A stretch of 64,000 bases of DNA from Periconia sp. R9002 (GCA_023627715.1 JAMAHW010000064.1:124001-188000); one strand, 5' to 3'; counted from the first letter of the stretch, positions 36,003 through 49,258 are shown. Made by a program: numbers and translations. Notes: generated by a model not told the origin, from the letters alone.

Positions 36003-39000
36003 ATGGAGCCAATTGCCGTTGTAGGATTGTCCTTCAGGCTGCCAGATGGCGTGGAAGATGTATCGAGTTTTTGGGACATGCTTCAGGACGGTAGGAACAT
36101 GATGACAGAATGGCCCAAGAATAGAACAAACATCGACACATTCTATAAGCCTGGGTTGGGTATCAAGAACACGGTATGTTGGGCCCAAATACTCCGCAAT
36201 GAGTCCTGATATGGTCGCTGACACAGATATCAGTTATATTCACGGGGAGGGTACTACCTGAAGGGTGATCCGGCCGCCTTTGATGCCCCTTTCTTCTCTA
36301 TCACCGCCAATGGTAAGTAGAACATGCATGAACTGTACGATTTGATTCATCTAAATTGAACAGAGGCGGCTGCTATGGACCCACAACAACGATGGTTTCT
36401 GGAGACTTCTTACAGGGCCCTAGAAAATGGTAACATTGCAAAATCCCAATTGCGTACCCACTTCAACTTCTTTTCTGATCCTTCATAGCTGGTATTCCTG
36501 TTGAGAAAGTAGCAGGAACGAATACTGCAGTCTACGCCTCCTCTACCTCCGAAGACTACATCATGATGTCTGCTAAAGATCCAGATCATGCGGCGCAGAT
36601 GGTTGCTACTGCCACCAGTCCTAGTATCCAAGCTAACAGGCTCAGCTGGTATTTCGATTTGAGGGGTCCTAGCATACACGTGAACACTGCTTGTTCATCA
36701 AGTATGATCACTGTTGATCTTGCCTGTCAGAGCCTGAGAAGCGGGCGGAGCTCGATGGTATGCCGAAAGAGGCTTTGGTGTTACCCTAAAAGGCAGGAAT
36801 ATCGCTAATCAGAGCACATAGGCCTTGTTAGCGTCTGGAAACTGTCTGCTCAGTCCTGAATGGTCCCTCTACATGTCGAATATGAACTTTTTGTCACCAG
36901 ACAGCCGGTGTTACAGTTTCGATCACCGCGCTAATGGATACGCAAGAGGTGAAGGCGTTATCGTACTTGTGCTTAAGCGAATTTCAGACGCAATACGAGA
37001 TGGAGATCCAATTCGGGGGGTGATTCGAGGGACAGGTTCAAACCAGGACGGTCATACTCTAACAATGCCTCAGCCCAATCATTCCGCCCAAGAAACACTT
37101 ATTCGCCAGGTGTACAAAAGCTGCAATTTGGGGCTAGAGACGACACGTTACGTGGAAGCTCATGGTAACTCACTAACGAACTGGATTCTCTCAAACCGTC
37201 GGAACTAACAGCGGTAGGCACTGGCACGCAAATTGGAGATGTCACAGAGGCAACCGCACTAGGTAAAGTCTTTCGGAGTAGCAGGTCTTCGAAAGAGCCG
37301 CTTTATATGTAAGTTCAATTCTGAATATGGAATCTACACATTAACTAATGCCAACTGTGCATGATAGTGGATCAATCAAAGCAAATATCGGTCATCTAGA
37401 GGGAGGCAGCGGCTTAGCCAGCATCCTCAAAAGCATCATGATACTGGAGAACGGTGTGATCCCTCCGAATGCACTATTCGAGAAACTCAATCCAAAGATC
37501 AACGCTAAATTTTATCACTTGGAGGTACGACTATCGAATGTCATAATTTACTTAAGGCTTACGGGTTGGAGGTACCTACCAAAAGTGTCCCTTGGCCAAC
37601 GCAAGGCCTGCGGCGAATATCAGTTGATTCTTTCGGGTTTGGTGGTGCAAATAGCCACGTAATTCTTGATGATGCTTTGCACACAATTGAGGGGCTTGCG
37701 CTCACCAATAACCACCGTGTCTTAACTTCTCCCATTCTTTCCCTTGGAATGAACGGGTCGCATACGGCGAATAAGGTTGAAAGAACTCATGGAATAAATG
37801 GAGCAAACACAATTATCCACGAAAACAGCAAAGCCATCCCGAGGTATCATTTATTGACGTGGTCGGCTCGCGATGAAGCAGCACTAAAGCGGATGCTTCA
37901 ATTGTATGATGGGTATCTCAAAACCTCCACTGATGACCAGTCCAACTTTATAGAAAATCTGTCCTACACACTTGCTACACGCCGTTCGATTATGGCTTGG
38001 AGATCGTTTGCCGTTGTAGATATGCAAGAGGCACCAGAAATGGTAGACCTCCCTCTCGCAAAACGTGAGCGCGCGGCACGTGATGTCGGAATAGCGTTTG
38101 TCTTCACCGGACAAGGTGCGCAGTATGTCGACATGGGGATTGAACTGCTCCAATATTCTGTTTTCAAAGATACTCTTTCCGAAATTGACAGTATATTCCA
38201 GGAGTTGGGAGCTGAGTGGTCACTGTTCGGTAAGCGTTACCTTCGTCTCTTACGGGAGACCACATTGCTAACAGGGGGTTCACTAGAAAAATTGAGAGAT
38301 AAAGAGCAAATTCATAGCCCGGAGTTCAGCCAGCCACTTTGTACCGCGATTCAAATTGCCCTGGTCCAACTGCTGGAAACTTTCACTATCTTCCCGGATG
38401 TTGTCATTGGGCATTCATCAGGAGAAGTTGCGGCAGCATATACAGTGGGGGCCCTTTCCCTTCGCTCCGCCTGTGAAGCTGCGTTTCACAGAGGTCGTCT
38501 CGCTGGTCGGGTAGCTACGACTTCTACATTACAGCCAGGAGCCATGATGTCCGTGAATCTCGCCGAAGCTGAAGCCGAAACATACTTGGCTCAAGCATCA
38601 CTAACTGGACGAGTCTCTGTCGCGTGTATCAACAGTCCGAACAATGTTACGTTATCTGGCGACGAGGATGCCATTGATCAGCTGCAACAAGACTTTGAAA
38701 AACATGAAGTATTTGCGAGAAAAATCAAAACGGGCGTTGCCTATCACTCGCCTGCTATGCATGAAGTAGCAGAAGAGTATCTCTCTAGCATGGGTCGTCT
38801 CGAGCCAAGAGAATTGCACAGCGGAACCAACCCTGTTCTGGTATCAACCGTAACTGGTCAGATGGCTGCGAAAACCAGCCTTCTGAATCCACAATACTGG
38901 GTGGATAATTTGGTATCACCTGTACGGTTTGCTGATGCACTGCAATATATTGTTCACACTGCGCCCAAAGTAGACGGCCTCAAACTAATCAGCAATTTCA

Positions 39001-42000
39001 TTGAGATTGGGCCCCATGGAGCACTGCAACGACCAACGAGGGACTCATTGGCTCACGCTGGCAATAGCGCAGCGCGGTATAGTTCAGCTTTGTCCAGACA
39101 GGATTCTCCTTCTAAAACCATTCTGCAGCTGGTTGGCCAACTCTTCACTAGTGGATATCGTGTCTCTATCACTGCAGCTAACCAACAGAATGCTAATTCT
39201 CTAGATTTGAAGCCCATAGTAAATGCCCCAGAGTATCCGTTCGACAAGACAATCACATATTGGCACGAGTCCAGGATAAGCCGTGATTGGCGGCTTCGCG
39301 AAGAGCCTGCGCATTCTCTCTTGGGTCTGCGTACGAGCGACTGGAACCCATTGCAACCGCGTTGGCGAAAAATGCTCAAGTTTGAGGAGGTTCCGTGGAT
39401 AGCAGATCATGTCGTTGACAACATCATGGTATTCCCCGCTGTAGGTTCTGTTGTGATGGCCATTGAGGCTGTCAAGCAAACCGTAGGTGGTAACCAGCCT
39501 ATTCGAGGTTATCATGTGAAGGAGGCTACATTCACAAGTCCTATCATCATCAGTCCAAAGGAAACGACCGAGGTCATGACACATCTACGTTCATTGCAAC
39601 AACAGTATGAGAGGTCGTCCACACGATTCGAAGTAGAAATTTTCTCGTATACTGAAAACTATTGGAGAGCCTGCAATAAACACATCATCCATGTTGAATT
39701 TGAACGAGAGTCACCGACCGAGGTGGATGGCGGAAAAGAGGTCCAACTTCTTTCTGAATCAATGGCTTGCAAGCATAAGAACATGAAAAGCAAGGCCAAT
39801 ATAAAGATTAAAACTCCCGATTTTTATCGCTGGCTGGAAGAGACCGCTTTCCGCTACGGACCTACGTTTTCTCTCGCCAACGACGTTTCTTGGGATGGAG
39901 AGCATACTGCTCTTGCGCAAATAAATGTAGGGCCGCCAGTTGACTCCTTTAAAGAGGGTGTTGTTCATCCCGGAATCCTCGATTCATGCCTACAACTCTG
40001 CCCCATTCCTCCATCTCACGGGATGTCGAAAAGAGTGCCGACTTCAGTTCCCCACAAAATAAAAAACGCCTGGATAGCTGAGACCGGGTGGCAAAATTCT
40101 TCCACAAATCAGGTCAATGTTTTAACAGAGGCAAAGCTAAAGAATGCTGGCGCAGGCCTCGATTGTGAGGTTTCTGTCTTGTCTGAAACAAGCGCACTTC
40201 TTTGTTATATCAAAGAGCTCGAGATGTTGCCGCTCATGGCACGAAACGTTGGGTCCGAAAGCAGCGAAAAGAAGTTGCTACACCATATTGACTGGAAGCC
40301 ACACATCTCATTGGGCAATCTGCAACGCCAGGCTAATCTGACGGCTTCCGGAACAGAAACAGAGAAAGAAAATACAGTCAAGGATGACCGAGTTGAGCTG
40401 GAAAGAATTCTCATATCTGTCGCGCAGCAGCATGCAGGCAGTGTTCCTCAAATCGATCGGGAGAGATTGCCAGCCCATATACAAAATTGGATATGTTGGA
40501 CAGAGCGCCAAATTAACGAAAGGGCAAATGAGGAGTCTATTGCAGGATGCGATCATAATGCCAAGCTGCAAGAACTTGCTCAAAAGCGACCATCGTGGAG
40601 AATCTTCACAGAGATTGTTCAAAGAATCCCCTCCATACTTCTGGGACACCCAGAGGCGCTGGCGTGGTCACTTGCGTCGGATCCATTTCAAGATTATCTC
40701 GACGACACAGTGACTGCGGTTTGCAACAAGGATGCTGAGAAATATCTAGAACTGCTGGCTCACCAAAGACCTACCCAGAGAATTCTGGAGATTGGCGCTC
40801 GTAGAGGCGCTCTCACTAGTTTTGTATTATCCGTCTTGCAGAAAATCGAATCTGATACCGGAGGAATTGCATTCTCCCAGTATACGTATTCGGACACTTC
40901 GACAGGGGCATTAGATGACGCTCGAGCAAAGTATGCTCATCACCAAAGCCGAATGGAATTCAGGTGCCTCGACTTGGATCAAGACCTCATCATCCAAGGG
41001 ATGCAGCCTGCCAGCTTCGACGTAGTCTTCGTAGTAGACCCATTACGAGGCGTTACCGATGACATTGGATTTCTTAAAAACATTAGGCAAGTGCTGAAGC
41101 CAAGTGGTCAGCTTGTCCTTCATGACTTCACAGCCTCCAATCGTTTCGAAGTAGGCTTTGGCTTGGGCGTCACTGCTGAGTGGTGGTCAAGATTACAAAA
41201 CGATGGCAACAGCTATAAAACATTGAGTCTATCCCAGTGGGATGTGTTCCTCCAGGAAAGCGGCTTCTCGGGGACCGAGCTCGTCATCAGAGATTATTAC
41301 AACGATGCTGCGCATTGCGCCAGTCTCTTAGTCTCGAAAGCGGCGGGTACTCGATCAAATTCTTCAAACGCGGGTACCAAGGTCCTGATAGTAATTGACG
41401 ATGAGGATGACTTCCAAAAACAGCTTGCAAACGTTTTACTTCAACACTCCACGTGGAATGCACGCCTGCTTGCTCTTAATGGGATGGAGCATGGGTCGCT
41501 GGAGTCGGACAGCTACATCATTTGCCTTGCGGACGTTTACCGGCCATGCCTCCACCCAATGAAACATGAAATGCTAAACAGCGTGAGAACCTGGGTGGAG
41601 CAATCCAAAAATCTATTATGGGTTACTGCTGTTGATGCGCAAAGCACCCAGTTTATATCGTCATACGCGTACGCGGGGATCAAGGATGGACTCCTTCGTA
41701 CACTACGCTCAGAGTTCGCACTCAATCGTATCATCTCCTTGACTCTCACCGAGAGTGCCTGTGATAGCAAAGCCCTATCAAGATACATCCATCATATATT
41801 CGACTCGGTCTTTATTCAAGAGCTCAGTGAGGATTCTGAGTATATAATCCAAGGCGGCCAAATCTTGACCGGGCGGTTGGTTGACGATGTTGAAACCAAT
41901 AAAGTCATCACATCCTCAGAGACACCACAAACCGTCACTGAGCTTTGGTTGCCAGGGCCACCGCTAACACTGACCATCCAAGCCCGCGGGCAGCTCGAGA

Positions 42001-44225
42001 CTCTACAGTTCAGGGAGGATTTGGAATACTACGATGACCTGGGCCCCGAAGATGTCGAGATCGAAGCCAAAGTCTGGGGTGTTGGCTTCCGCGACGTCTT
42101 CCTTGCACTTGGCCGCTTAGAGGAAGATGATTTTGGTGCAGACTGTGCTGGTGTAGTAACACGAGTAGGAACCGAAGTTCATTCTTTCAAGGCCGGCGAT
42201 CGTGTGTGTGGGCAGTCATTTGACTGTATGAAAACCTATGCTAGGTTACGCGAATGGTCAACCGCTAAGATCGAGGATAATGTTTCTTTTGAAGAGGCCT
42301 GTGCTTCTGTTATCCCCGGAATGACGGCTGTTCAATCTTTTATCAAGATCGCGCGCCTACAGAAAGGCGAGAAAGTTCTTATTCATTCCGCTTCTGGTAG
42401 TACAGGCCAAGTAGCTCTTCAAATTGCGCAGATGGTGGGGGCAGAAGTGTTTGCAACTGTGGGATACCATAGCAAAAAGCAGCTTTTGATAGAGGAGTAT
42501 AACGTGCCTGAAGACCATATTTTCTATAGCAGAGACACTAGCTTTGCTAAAGGAATTATGAGAATAACAGGTGGTTATGGGGTCGATGTTGTTTTAAACT
42601 CTTTGACGGGAGAGTTATTACGGGCTACTTGGGACTGTATGGCACCATACGGAAGGATGATTGAAATTGGCAAGGCTGAGATCAATGCCAATGCCCCGTT
42701 GCCCATGGCCAACTTCGCTAAGAACAACTTGTTTGCTGGCGTCGATCTCCGCCACATAGTCAAGGACTGGAACAAGAAGGAGCTGACGCGCGAACTCTTG
42801 CAAAAGACGATGGATTTCGTCCGAAATGGGAGCGTCCGGGCACCCCGCCCTCTTCACATATATGATGTGGACAAAGTGGAGGACGCATTTCGTTATCTCG
42901 CGAGTGGGAAGAGTTCAGGTCGCATCTTAATTCGGGTTGAGCCATCGACGCACGTCAAGGTATGATGTTAGCCAAGACTTGGTACAATAGCCACTGATGA
43001 AACAGCAGAAACCTTTGATCAACCGGAGAACTTGGAGATTCAAAGATAACGCTACTTACCTTGTAGCGGGGGGTCTCGGTGGCATCGGTCGTTCGATTCT
43101 TCGATGGATGGTTACAAGAGGCGCCAAACACTTACTCGTTCCGTCAAGGTCTGGCCCCACCTCTCCAGCGGCGTCTGAGGTTGTGCGTGAGTTATCCGAT
43201 CAAAACATTGTTGTGTCAACGCCCATATGCGACGTTTCTTCGAAAGACGCCCTCTCGCAGATGCTCGCAGATGCTAGTTCTAGTCTCCCTCCGATAGACG
43301 GGTGCATCGTTGCCACTATGGCATTGAATGTAAGTAATGATACAGCTTGCCTTCCTACGGCTGGTATCAACCACTAACTTGGCGTTAGGATTGTCTGTTC
43401 GAGAACATGACCTTGGCGCAATGGGAGCGAACTACTTCCTCCAAAGTCGAATCGTCGTGGAATCTTCATACTCTCCTTCCAAAGCTCGACTTCTTTATAA
43501 TGCTGTCTTCCGTCTCCGGTGTTGTGGGAAATCCAGGTCAGAGTAACTACGCGGCAGGGTGCACATTTCAAGACGCACTAGCGCGGCATCGCAATCAAAG
43601 AGGAGAGAAAACCATTTCCATCGACCTTGGGATGATGCGTAGTATCGGAGTTGTGGCAGAGTCGGAACGGCTCCAGCAACATTTCCAGAGCTCCAAGAGC
43701 TTCGTGCCAGTAGAAGAGACAGAGTTTCTGACCCTCCTCGATGTCTGCTGCGACCCATCGTATCGTCCAGAAGGTCAAAAAGGTCAGCTGGTCATGGGCC
43801 TCGAGACACCCGCCAATCTCCTCTCGCGGTCGCAGGAGCCACCTGAGGTGTTGGAAAGGCCGCTTTTTGCCAGATTTAGTCAGCTCCCAGGACGGTCTAG
43901 TAGTGATGATGATGGCACAGACGGCGGTGTAGACGTCGTTCGACTCTTCTCACAGGCAAGTACGGTGGCTGAGCGTGCAGAGGTAGTGATCGAGGCCCTC
44001 TCCAAGCGCCTGGCGAGGACACTATCGATCAAATTTGAAGATGTCGACACCCACCAGCCGCTTCATGCGTATGGCGTAGATTCACTGATTGCCGTTGAAA
44101 TCCGCACATGGCTTGGCAAAGAGTTTGCGACCGATGTACCTGTGTTTGAGATTGTGAGTGGTAAAACCATTAAAGCAGTTGGGGAGCTGGTAGCAAAAGC
44201 AAATTTCGTTGAAAAGAAAGATTAG
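36003..44225 (+). CDS. Highly reducing iterative type I polyketide synthase (KS-AT-DH-MT-ER-KR-ACP)
   Basis: Ten exons (36003-36173, 36234-36312, 36364-36429, 36489-36757, 36822-37164, 37218-37308, 37368-37524, 37572-42959, 43006-43329, 43389-44225) give 2,574 residues. KS covers about 1-430, with active Cys in NTACSSSM near 174 and EAHGTGT. AT starts near 568, with the Ser in [11 protein letters not shown] near 672. DH starts near 973, with the His in [11 protein letters not shown] and the Asp in HPGILDS. A methyltransferase region near 1460 reads [12 protein letters not shown], a weak SAM motif. ER lies at about 1865-2180 with [18 protein letters not shown] starts near 2195 with GGLGGIGRS and Tyr in [11 protein letters not shown] is near 2527 with DSL. 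There is no thioesterase, so release should depend on the adjacent oxoamine synthase. An in-frame ATG at 35985 is an alternative start six codons upstream. Confidence 0.95.
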
Positions 44226-45611
44226 CGGCGGCTGGATCAGTCAATCTACGGAGTGAAGTTGGTACTTCCAAAAAAGAACATTTGGTAGAGGGGAAGCAGA
44301 ATGATGAGACAGGTGAGAAATGCTGGGTGTTTGTTCCACATTTGCTTCTTTTTTTTTTCATTGCTCGAGCTCTCTTCGTTTCTGCGACTGAGATAAATGC
44401 CAATATCATAATTCTGTGTAGGCATATGCTCTCCATTATTTAAATTCCCTCGTTTGTTCAATATAATCTATCATATTTCGAGGATTTTGACTCATTACAT
44501 GGCTGTCTGTATCTCTATAAAAGCAACGAGGCTCATGATGAGAGAGGTCCACAAAGAACTGACTTATGCAGCAGGTTGGCTCCTACCCTCGGCAGCGCAG
44601 TATCTAAAAGGAACGTGGAACGGCACCGTGCCAATTGGTGACAAATGCATCAATATTACGTGAGAGATGAACACACTACGCGACGAAGGAACCATTTATA
44701 AGCACGAAATGCGAGGAATGAATCTCACATTAGAGAATTATACGAGGAACGAAGATGACTACATGATAATATAGGGTTGCTGACGCTCATAGTTTGACAC
44801 GATGTGCGAGGTTTATATCTTGGCGAGTATATCAATTGTAACTGAACACTGTTACCCTAGTTGCTAATTTAAGTGGTTCTGCTACTTTTAAGAAAATATC
44901 GGGCATGCAGAGAACGTACAATAACATAGGGGTGGTAGCAATAATTGTGCTAGACACTGCGCTCTAGAAGATAGAGCTATGATGATAGAAAATGGGTTTA
45001 CACACTGATGAGGGTACGTAAGGTTCTTGGAGTACCTGTCAATCCACACCTTGCGTCACCTAGTACTTGAATCATTCTGGCTCAGTTTTTGATTTTCGCT
45101 TTTTTTTTCTTACACTGTGATAAAAATGACAATGAGCAATGAAAATTGGGGTGATCACATGGTCTATGACAAATGGGATGTTCACGGATCGCGATTGACT
45201 ATCCATATGCGGTTTTGGCTTTTTTCGGGTCACATTATGTGTCACGTTTTCCCTGTACAAAAATATATTTTAGATTCTAGATGCTCTGATAGGCTATCGC
45301 TAGCCGTGTATGGCATTCAGGGTAGTCCAGATATTTGGAATCTTTCGCAAAACCTTGAGCTAAGGGGAGAGAAATATGAAAAACATGGGCATTGTATTAT
45401 TAATTGAAGAGTGACGAATATGCTAGTTTCCAATTCATCGGCGGCCGCATACCCGAATTGATGAATGATGTAGCACGAGCAGAGATATTAATGTCGTGAG
45501 CAAGGGATATAAAACAGCAGGACACATCCCACAAAAATATGCAACCTATTCGCTCCATCATCCTTTTTCAATTCGTTTGAAAATATCAAGCGCAACCAAT
45601 TTTTTTCGAAG
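44226..45611. other. 1.4-kb intergenic region
   Basis: AT-rich non-coding sequence between the PKS stop and the lysozyme-like gene, with no motif-bearing frame. It probably marks the right edge of the metabolite cluster. Confidence 0.5.
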
Positions 45612-46394
45612 ATGCAATACAGCGCCATCTTCCTCGCTATTACGAGCGTCGTTCCCTCAGCATTCGCTGTTCCTACTGCTATGCCTGAAATGATCGCGCA
45701 AAGAGCAGCACCAACGTTCTACTCGGGACCGTACACGAACTTTCCCAAGATTAGCACCTGGCTCTCTTTTGATGACATGTTCAATCGCAACAAGAACAGT
45801 ATGTCCTCCATGGGGGATACAGCGGGGGATATCGACAATATGTAAGTCTTGCTAAGCACCCAAACTCCAAGTATTAGGAAAGTTTAGCTCATATACCTCC
45901 ATCATCCCCAATTTGCTAACCCCCAAAATCACTGAATAGGCGGAAAGCGATCATTCAATATTCAGCTCAGATTGGTGTTGATCAGCGTGTTATCCTCGGA
46001 CTCATCATGCAAGAGAGCAGGGGAGACGTCGGTTCTGGTTTAAGCTTGATGGGATGCCAGTTTTCCGGTTGCCCAGTCTTTTCAGGACACGGGTTGCCTC
46101 AAGTACGTATCCACAATATACAAATATTCTTAGTTCTCTTCATAAACAGCAGCCAGCTAACATTCAGAGTAGAACGAAATATTTTCCGAAGTTATGAGCG
46201 GAACCCAGCTGTATAAGGAACGCCTGCAAAACTGGGGAAACAGATTCGATGAGCATTCGGTATACTTTGCACTTCGAGAGTGGAATTCTGGAGCAGTAGA
46301 CCCTAATGACCTTAGTAAGGACTCACAAGGGGACCGCAGTACATTCGTTAGTGACATTGCCAACCGTCTGCTCGGCTGGGTCAGCTCTCCGTAG
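45612..46394 (+). CDS. Small secreted lysozyme-like (transglycosylase-fold) protein
   Basis: Exons 45612-45841, 45940-46102 and 46173-46394 give 204 residues. A signal peptide (about residues 1-19, ending SAFA) precedes a compact domain with GVDQRVILGLIMQESRGDVG. This matches the first helix and the Glu-Ser motif of SLT/goose-lysozyme-like folds, in which the Glu is catalytic. Two close cysteines follow in MGCQFSGCPVF, and later comes VYFALREWNSG, typical of the same fungal family. It is probably secreted and may cut peptidoglycan or a related glycan, for example in competition with bacteria. That activity is inferred from the fold motif only. Two Met-rich motifs follow the signal peptide. 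The stop is reached shortly after GWVSSP; a further small exon is possible. Confidence 0.78.
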
Positions 46395-47204
46395 AGTGGA
46401 GCTATCTGGTTCTCAATTTGGTATCGTGGCGCAGAAGTATCGGGGAATGAATCTGGGAGGGGTCTCGATCACACTCGCTTGGACTGCGACTTTGACTTAA
46501 TTAATGATTGATAGCGCATATGGGGATGAATATGGAGGTTCTAGCGGGATGAAAACATGCACATACTACGCTCCATGCAGAAACTATCGTGAGTTGAGAC
46601 GACACGAACACTTTTTCATTTATGAAGCGCGGGGTGTTGCCTAGAGTCGCTAAGCCTGAAATGGATGCCAGCCTGTGAACTAGCCTCCCCTCGCATCTGC
46701 CTGTTCTACTAGCCCAGCCGCACAACAACTCGGCATCTCGAAATTCTTTAGTATGCGCCTGCTAAATACGGACAATTTAAAGCTCCAATATTTTCTAGGG
46801 AACATCCCTCTATATGTAATATTATCGCACATATAGGGTAAGAAAAAGGTTACGTTTAAGGACATTCACAAGCTGTACGCGAGAGAGATGGCGGGCTACT
46901 ATAAGATTAAAAAATGCTGCTAATAAGCAGCACTTGTATAAGTCTTTTATATTAGTATTTATAATGCTAAGAAAAAGTAGTTATCTTAGTAGTTTAGCTA
47001 TCTTAGTAGTAAAGTACGTTATTACTAACCAAAGTGTCTTCTTCGTCGCAATTGATTGGTGAAATCAGTCACGGTATCAACACTGGTTTGAAGTCTCATA
47101 GTAACGTCCGTGGCTGGGACGTGCACACAGGTAACAATTGGTCAAAGACATCTTAATTAAGATAGTTATATAAAGAAAGTTAAATAAGGAGTATTTCAAT
47201 CTAA
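46395..47204. other. Intergenic region with AT-rich patch and dispersed repeat
   Basis: No gene is seen. From about 46.88 to 47.03 kb the sequence is AT-rich and RIP-like, including a short hairpin near 46910-46935 (AATGCTGC / GCAGCACTT arms). The dispersed repeat at 47031-47132 follows. Confidence 0.55.
47031..47132 (+). repeat. ~100-bp dispersed repeat, well-preserved copy
   Basis: It starts AAAGTGTCTTCTTCG and ends GTGCACACAGGT. It is nearly identical to the reverse complement of 55131-55230 except for a 3-base insertion and a few substitutions, and matches the mutated copy at 13731-13832. It has no coding capacity. Confidence 0.85.
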
Positions 47205-49258
47205 TTACCCAATAATAGGTCTTGTCTCCCATAGAACATTTATATCTAGCGAAGGCAAGCAGGACCCTCCTACCGCAAATATACCAGAAATAAGGCATCT
47301 TTGTCTTTGAATAGGATCATCCGTTTTTCCGAGAGTCAAATAGTGAACAACGCAAGGGATAAGTGTTTTGGGTGACACTAGATTTGTGTTAGGATCTGCC
47401 TCCAGCATAAAGGCATGGCTCCTTCTTTGGCTAGACAACTCGGACTTGGGACTTAGGTCAATGATACCCCCAGCACCGGCTTTAGACTTGATCAATGCGC
47501 TGGTCTCGTTCTGAAAGAATCCCTCCTTCTGCGATGATAGACAGTCGGAGGAAATTCGTGGCACAGGATATCCCTTGGCTGTTGCAGAGGGTATTGCGAA
47601 GCCTCCGTCTACCAGTGTCAACGCTTCCGCAAGAAAACTGGCCTCAGCACTACGAGACCACCGGACGCTGTGGATGCGAACATGCCACCCTGGGAAATGT
47701 TGTGCGAGCGGTACCAGAGTAGTTTCAATATCCAAATCCAGCGCTTTCCACGGCTTCCATGTGCACACCATCCCCGTCATGCGACAACCATTTAGCGAGA
47801 TCGTCTCAAGTCTCGTATCGCTCAGATTTTCTCCCCGAACTTGCCACGTTTTCTCACCGTCGATACTAATGGAAAGCGTACTGTCGGGCGCAGATTGGCT
47901 TAGTGTGGTTCCCGATGGTACGCTGAAACCAAAAGTGGAAGAGTAGGCAAATTTGGAGTACTTTGCGTCCTTTCCCTTATGTGGCTTGGTGGTCATCTGC
48001 CCAGACGAAAGCAAGTAATGGTGCTCAGGCATGCTGTTGATAATTTGCCGTGGCGGCCATATGGACTGGCAGAGTTTGAGCGTTCCTGGGCTATGCTGAA
48101 AAGGGTGGAGTAATTCTGGACATTGCCAGAACTCATGGTCCTCAGGCAACATGAGAGCAATGCAGCTCTTTAAACACCAGTAAACAGACTGTGGGGAGTT
48201 GTAGCTCTCAGACAGATACATGTTGGGGTAGGCAAAACCGATGTTCAGGATGCCGTCTGAGTTGAAAATATCGTCATGACGTGTCCACCAACGGAGATGG
48301 CGCAAAAGCATTCCTTTCACGGTGCCGGTGCTGTTCATAGGGGGCGGTAGATGAACTCCCGCGACTGCAGCAGCGCTCCAAAACGCGGCGAGGGCAAATC
48401 GATAGGTCATACTGCGTCCAAAAGGAATTGCGGCCCCTGGTTCCATTCGTGTTAGCTGGATAGGAGACAGCCGCCCGATAACACTTACTTACCATCGACG
48501 TCAAAGTATCTCCAATAGTCTAACGAAAACTGTTGTGCCTGCTTTCTGTATTTTTCCACACGCTCTTCGTCTCCCTCGGCGAACTGTACGTATAGAAGCT
48601 GCGAAAACTGAATTGCAAAGCTACCGGAGTAGTAATCGGCCTGCTTTCTCTCTTCACCCCAAGGTCCATCGCTTGACCACCCGCCCCCGATATCAAAGCT
48701 GTCCAGCAAAGCAAAGTCCGTCATCATAATGTTTTCCACCTCGCTTTTCGGAACTCCAAAAACTTGCGTCAATGTCATATTGACAAATATGCGAAACCAG
48801 CGCCAATTGTTTTGCGGCACAGCATTGTCATTGATCTGCCTCAACCATATGATCAGGTCTTGCTTTGCCTTATCTCCCAGTCTAGAGAGAAAAGTATCAG
48901 GCGACATCAATATGGCAATGCAGATCGACTCGGTCTCTACCATTCTCTGGTCAAAATCACTGAAGTTGCCCCAATATTCCTCCCCGTGAACATCAACGCC
49001 GGCCGCTAGTCCTTGGCACCACCGATCTATTGTCGCCGCGTCGTCAATAATCGCGGCGGTTCCCAGGAGAGGTCTACAAAATCCCTCTATTTGGGCTGCC
49101 ACATCGTCGAAAACGGCACATGAAGCGGGATGAACCTTAACGCGTGCGCCGAGGCGGGAGCGGTATTGCTCAATAGGAGATATGAGGGCTTTGACAGCCA
49201 CCACGAGATCTGCACGAGTCTGCAAAGGGTTATCTGTGAAGCCTTTCAGGCCCGTCAT
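47205..49258 (-). CDS. DUF2264 family protein
   Basis: Exons 49258-48493 and 48436-47205 give 665 residues, a normal length for fungal DUF2264 proteins. The start region reads GLKGFTDNPLQTRADL. The family's N-terminal (alpha/alpha)-barrel motifs include VPQNNWRWFRIFVN, DIGGGWSSDGPWG and YYSGSFAIQF, then DGGAAIPFGRSMTYRFA spanning the splice junction. A beta-rich second domain fills the C-terminal half. Enzymatic activity of the family is not established; members often sit beside glycoside hydrolases or lyases acting on uronic acid-containing glycans. Its neighbours here (regulator, sugar transporter, GH88 enzyme) fit a carbohydrate-use role. The intron donor GTAAGT and acceptor CCAG restore the conserved segment. 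Confidence 0.87.
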
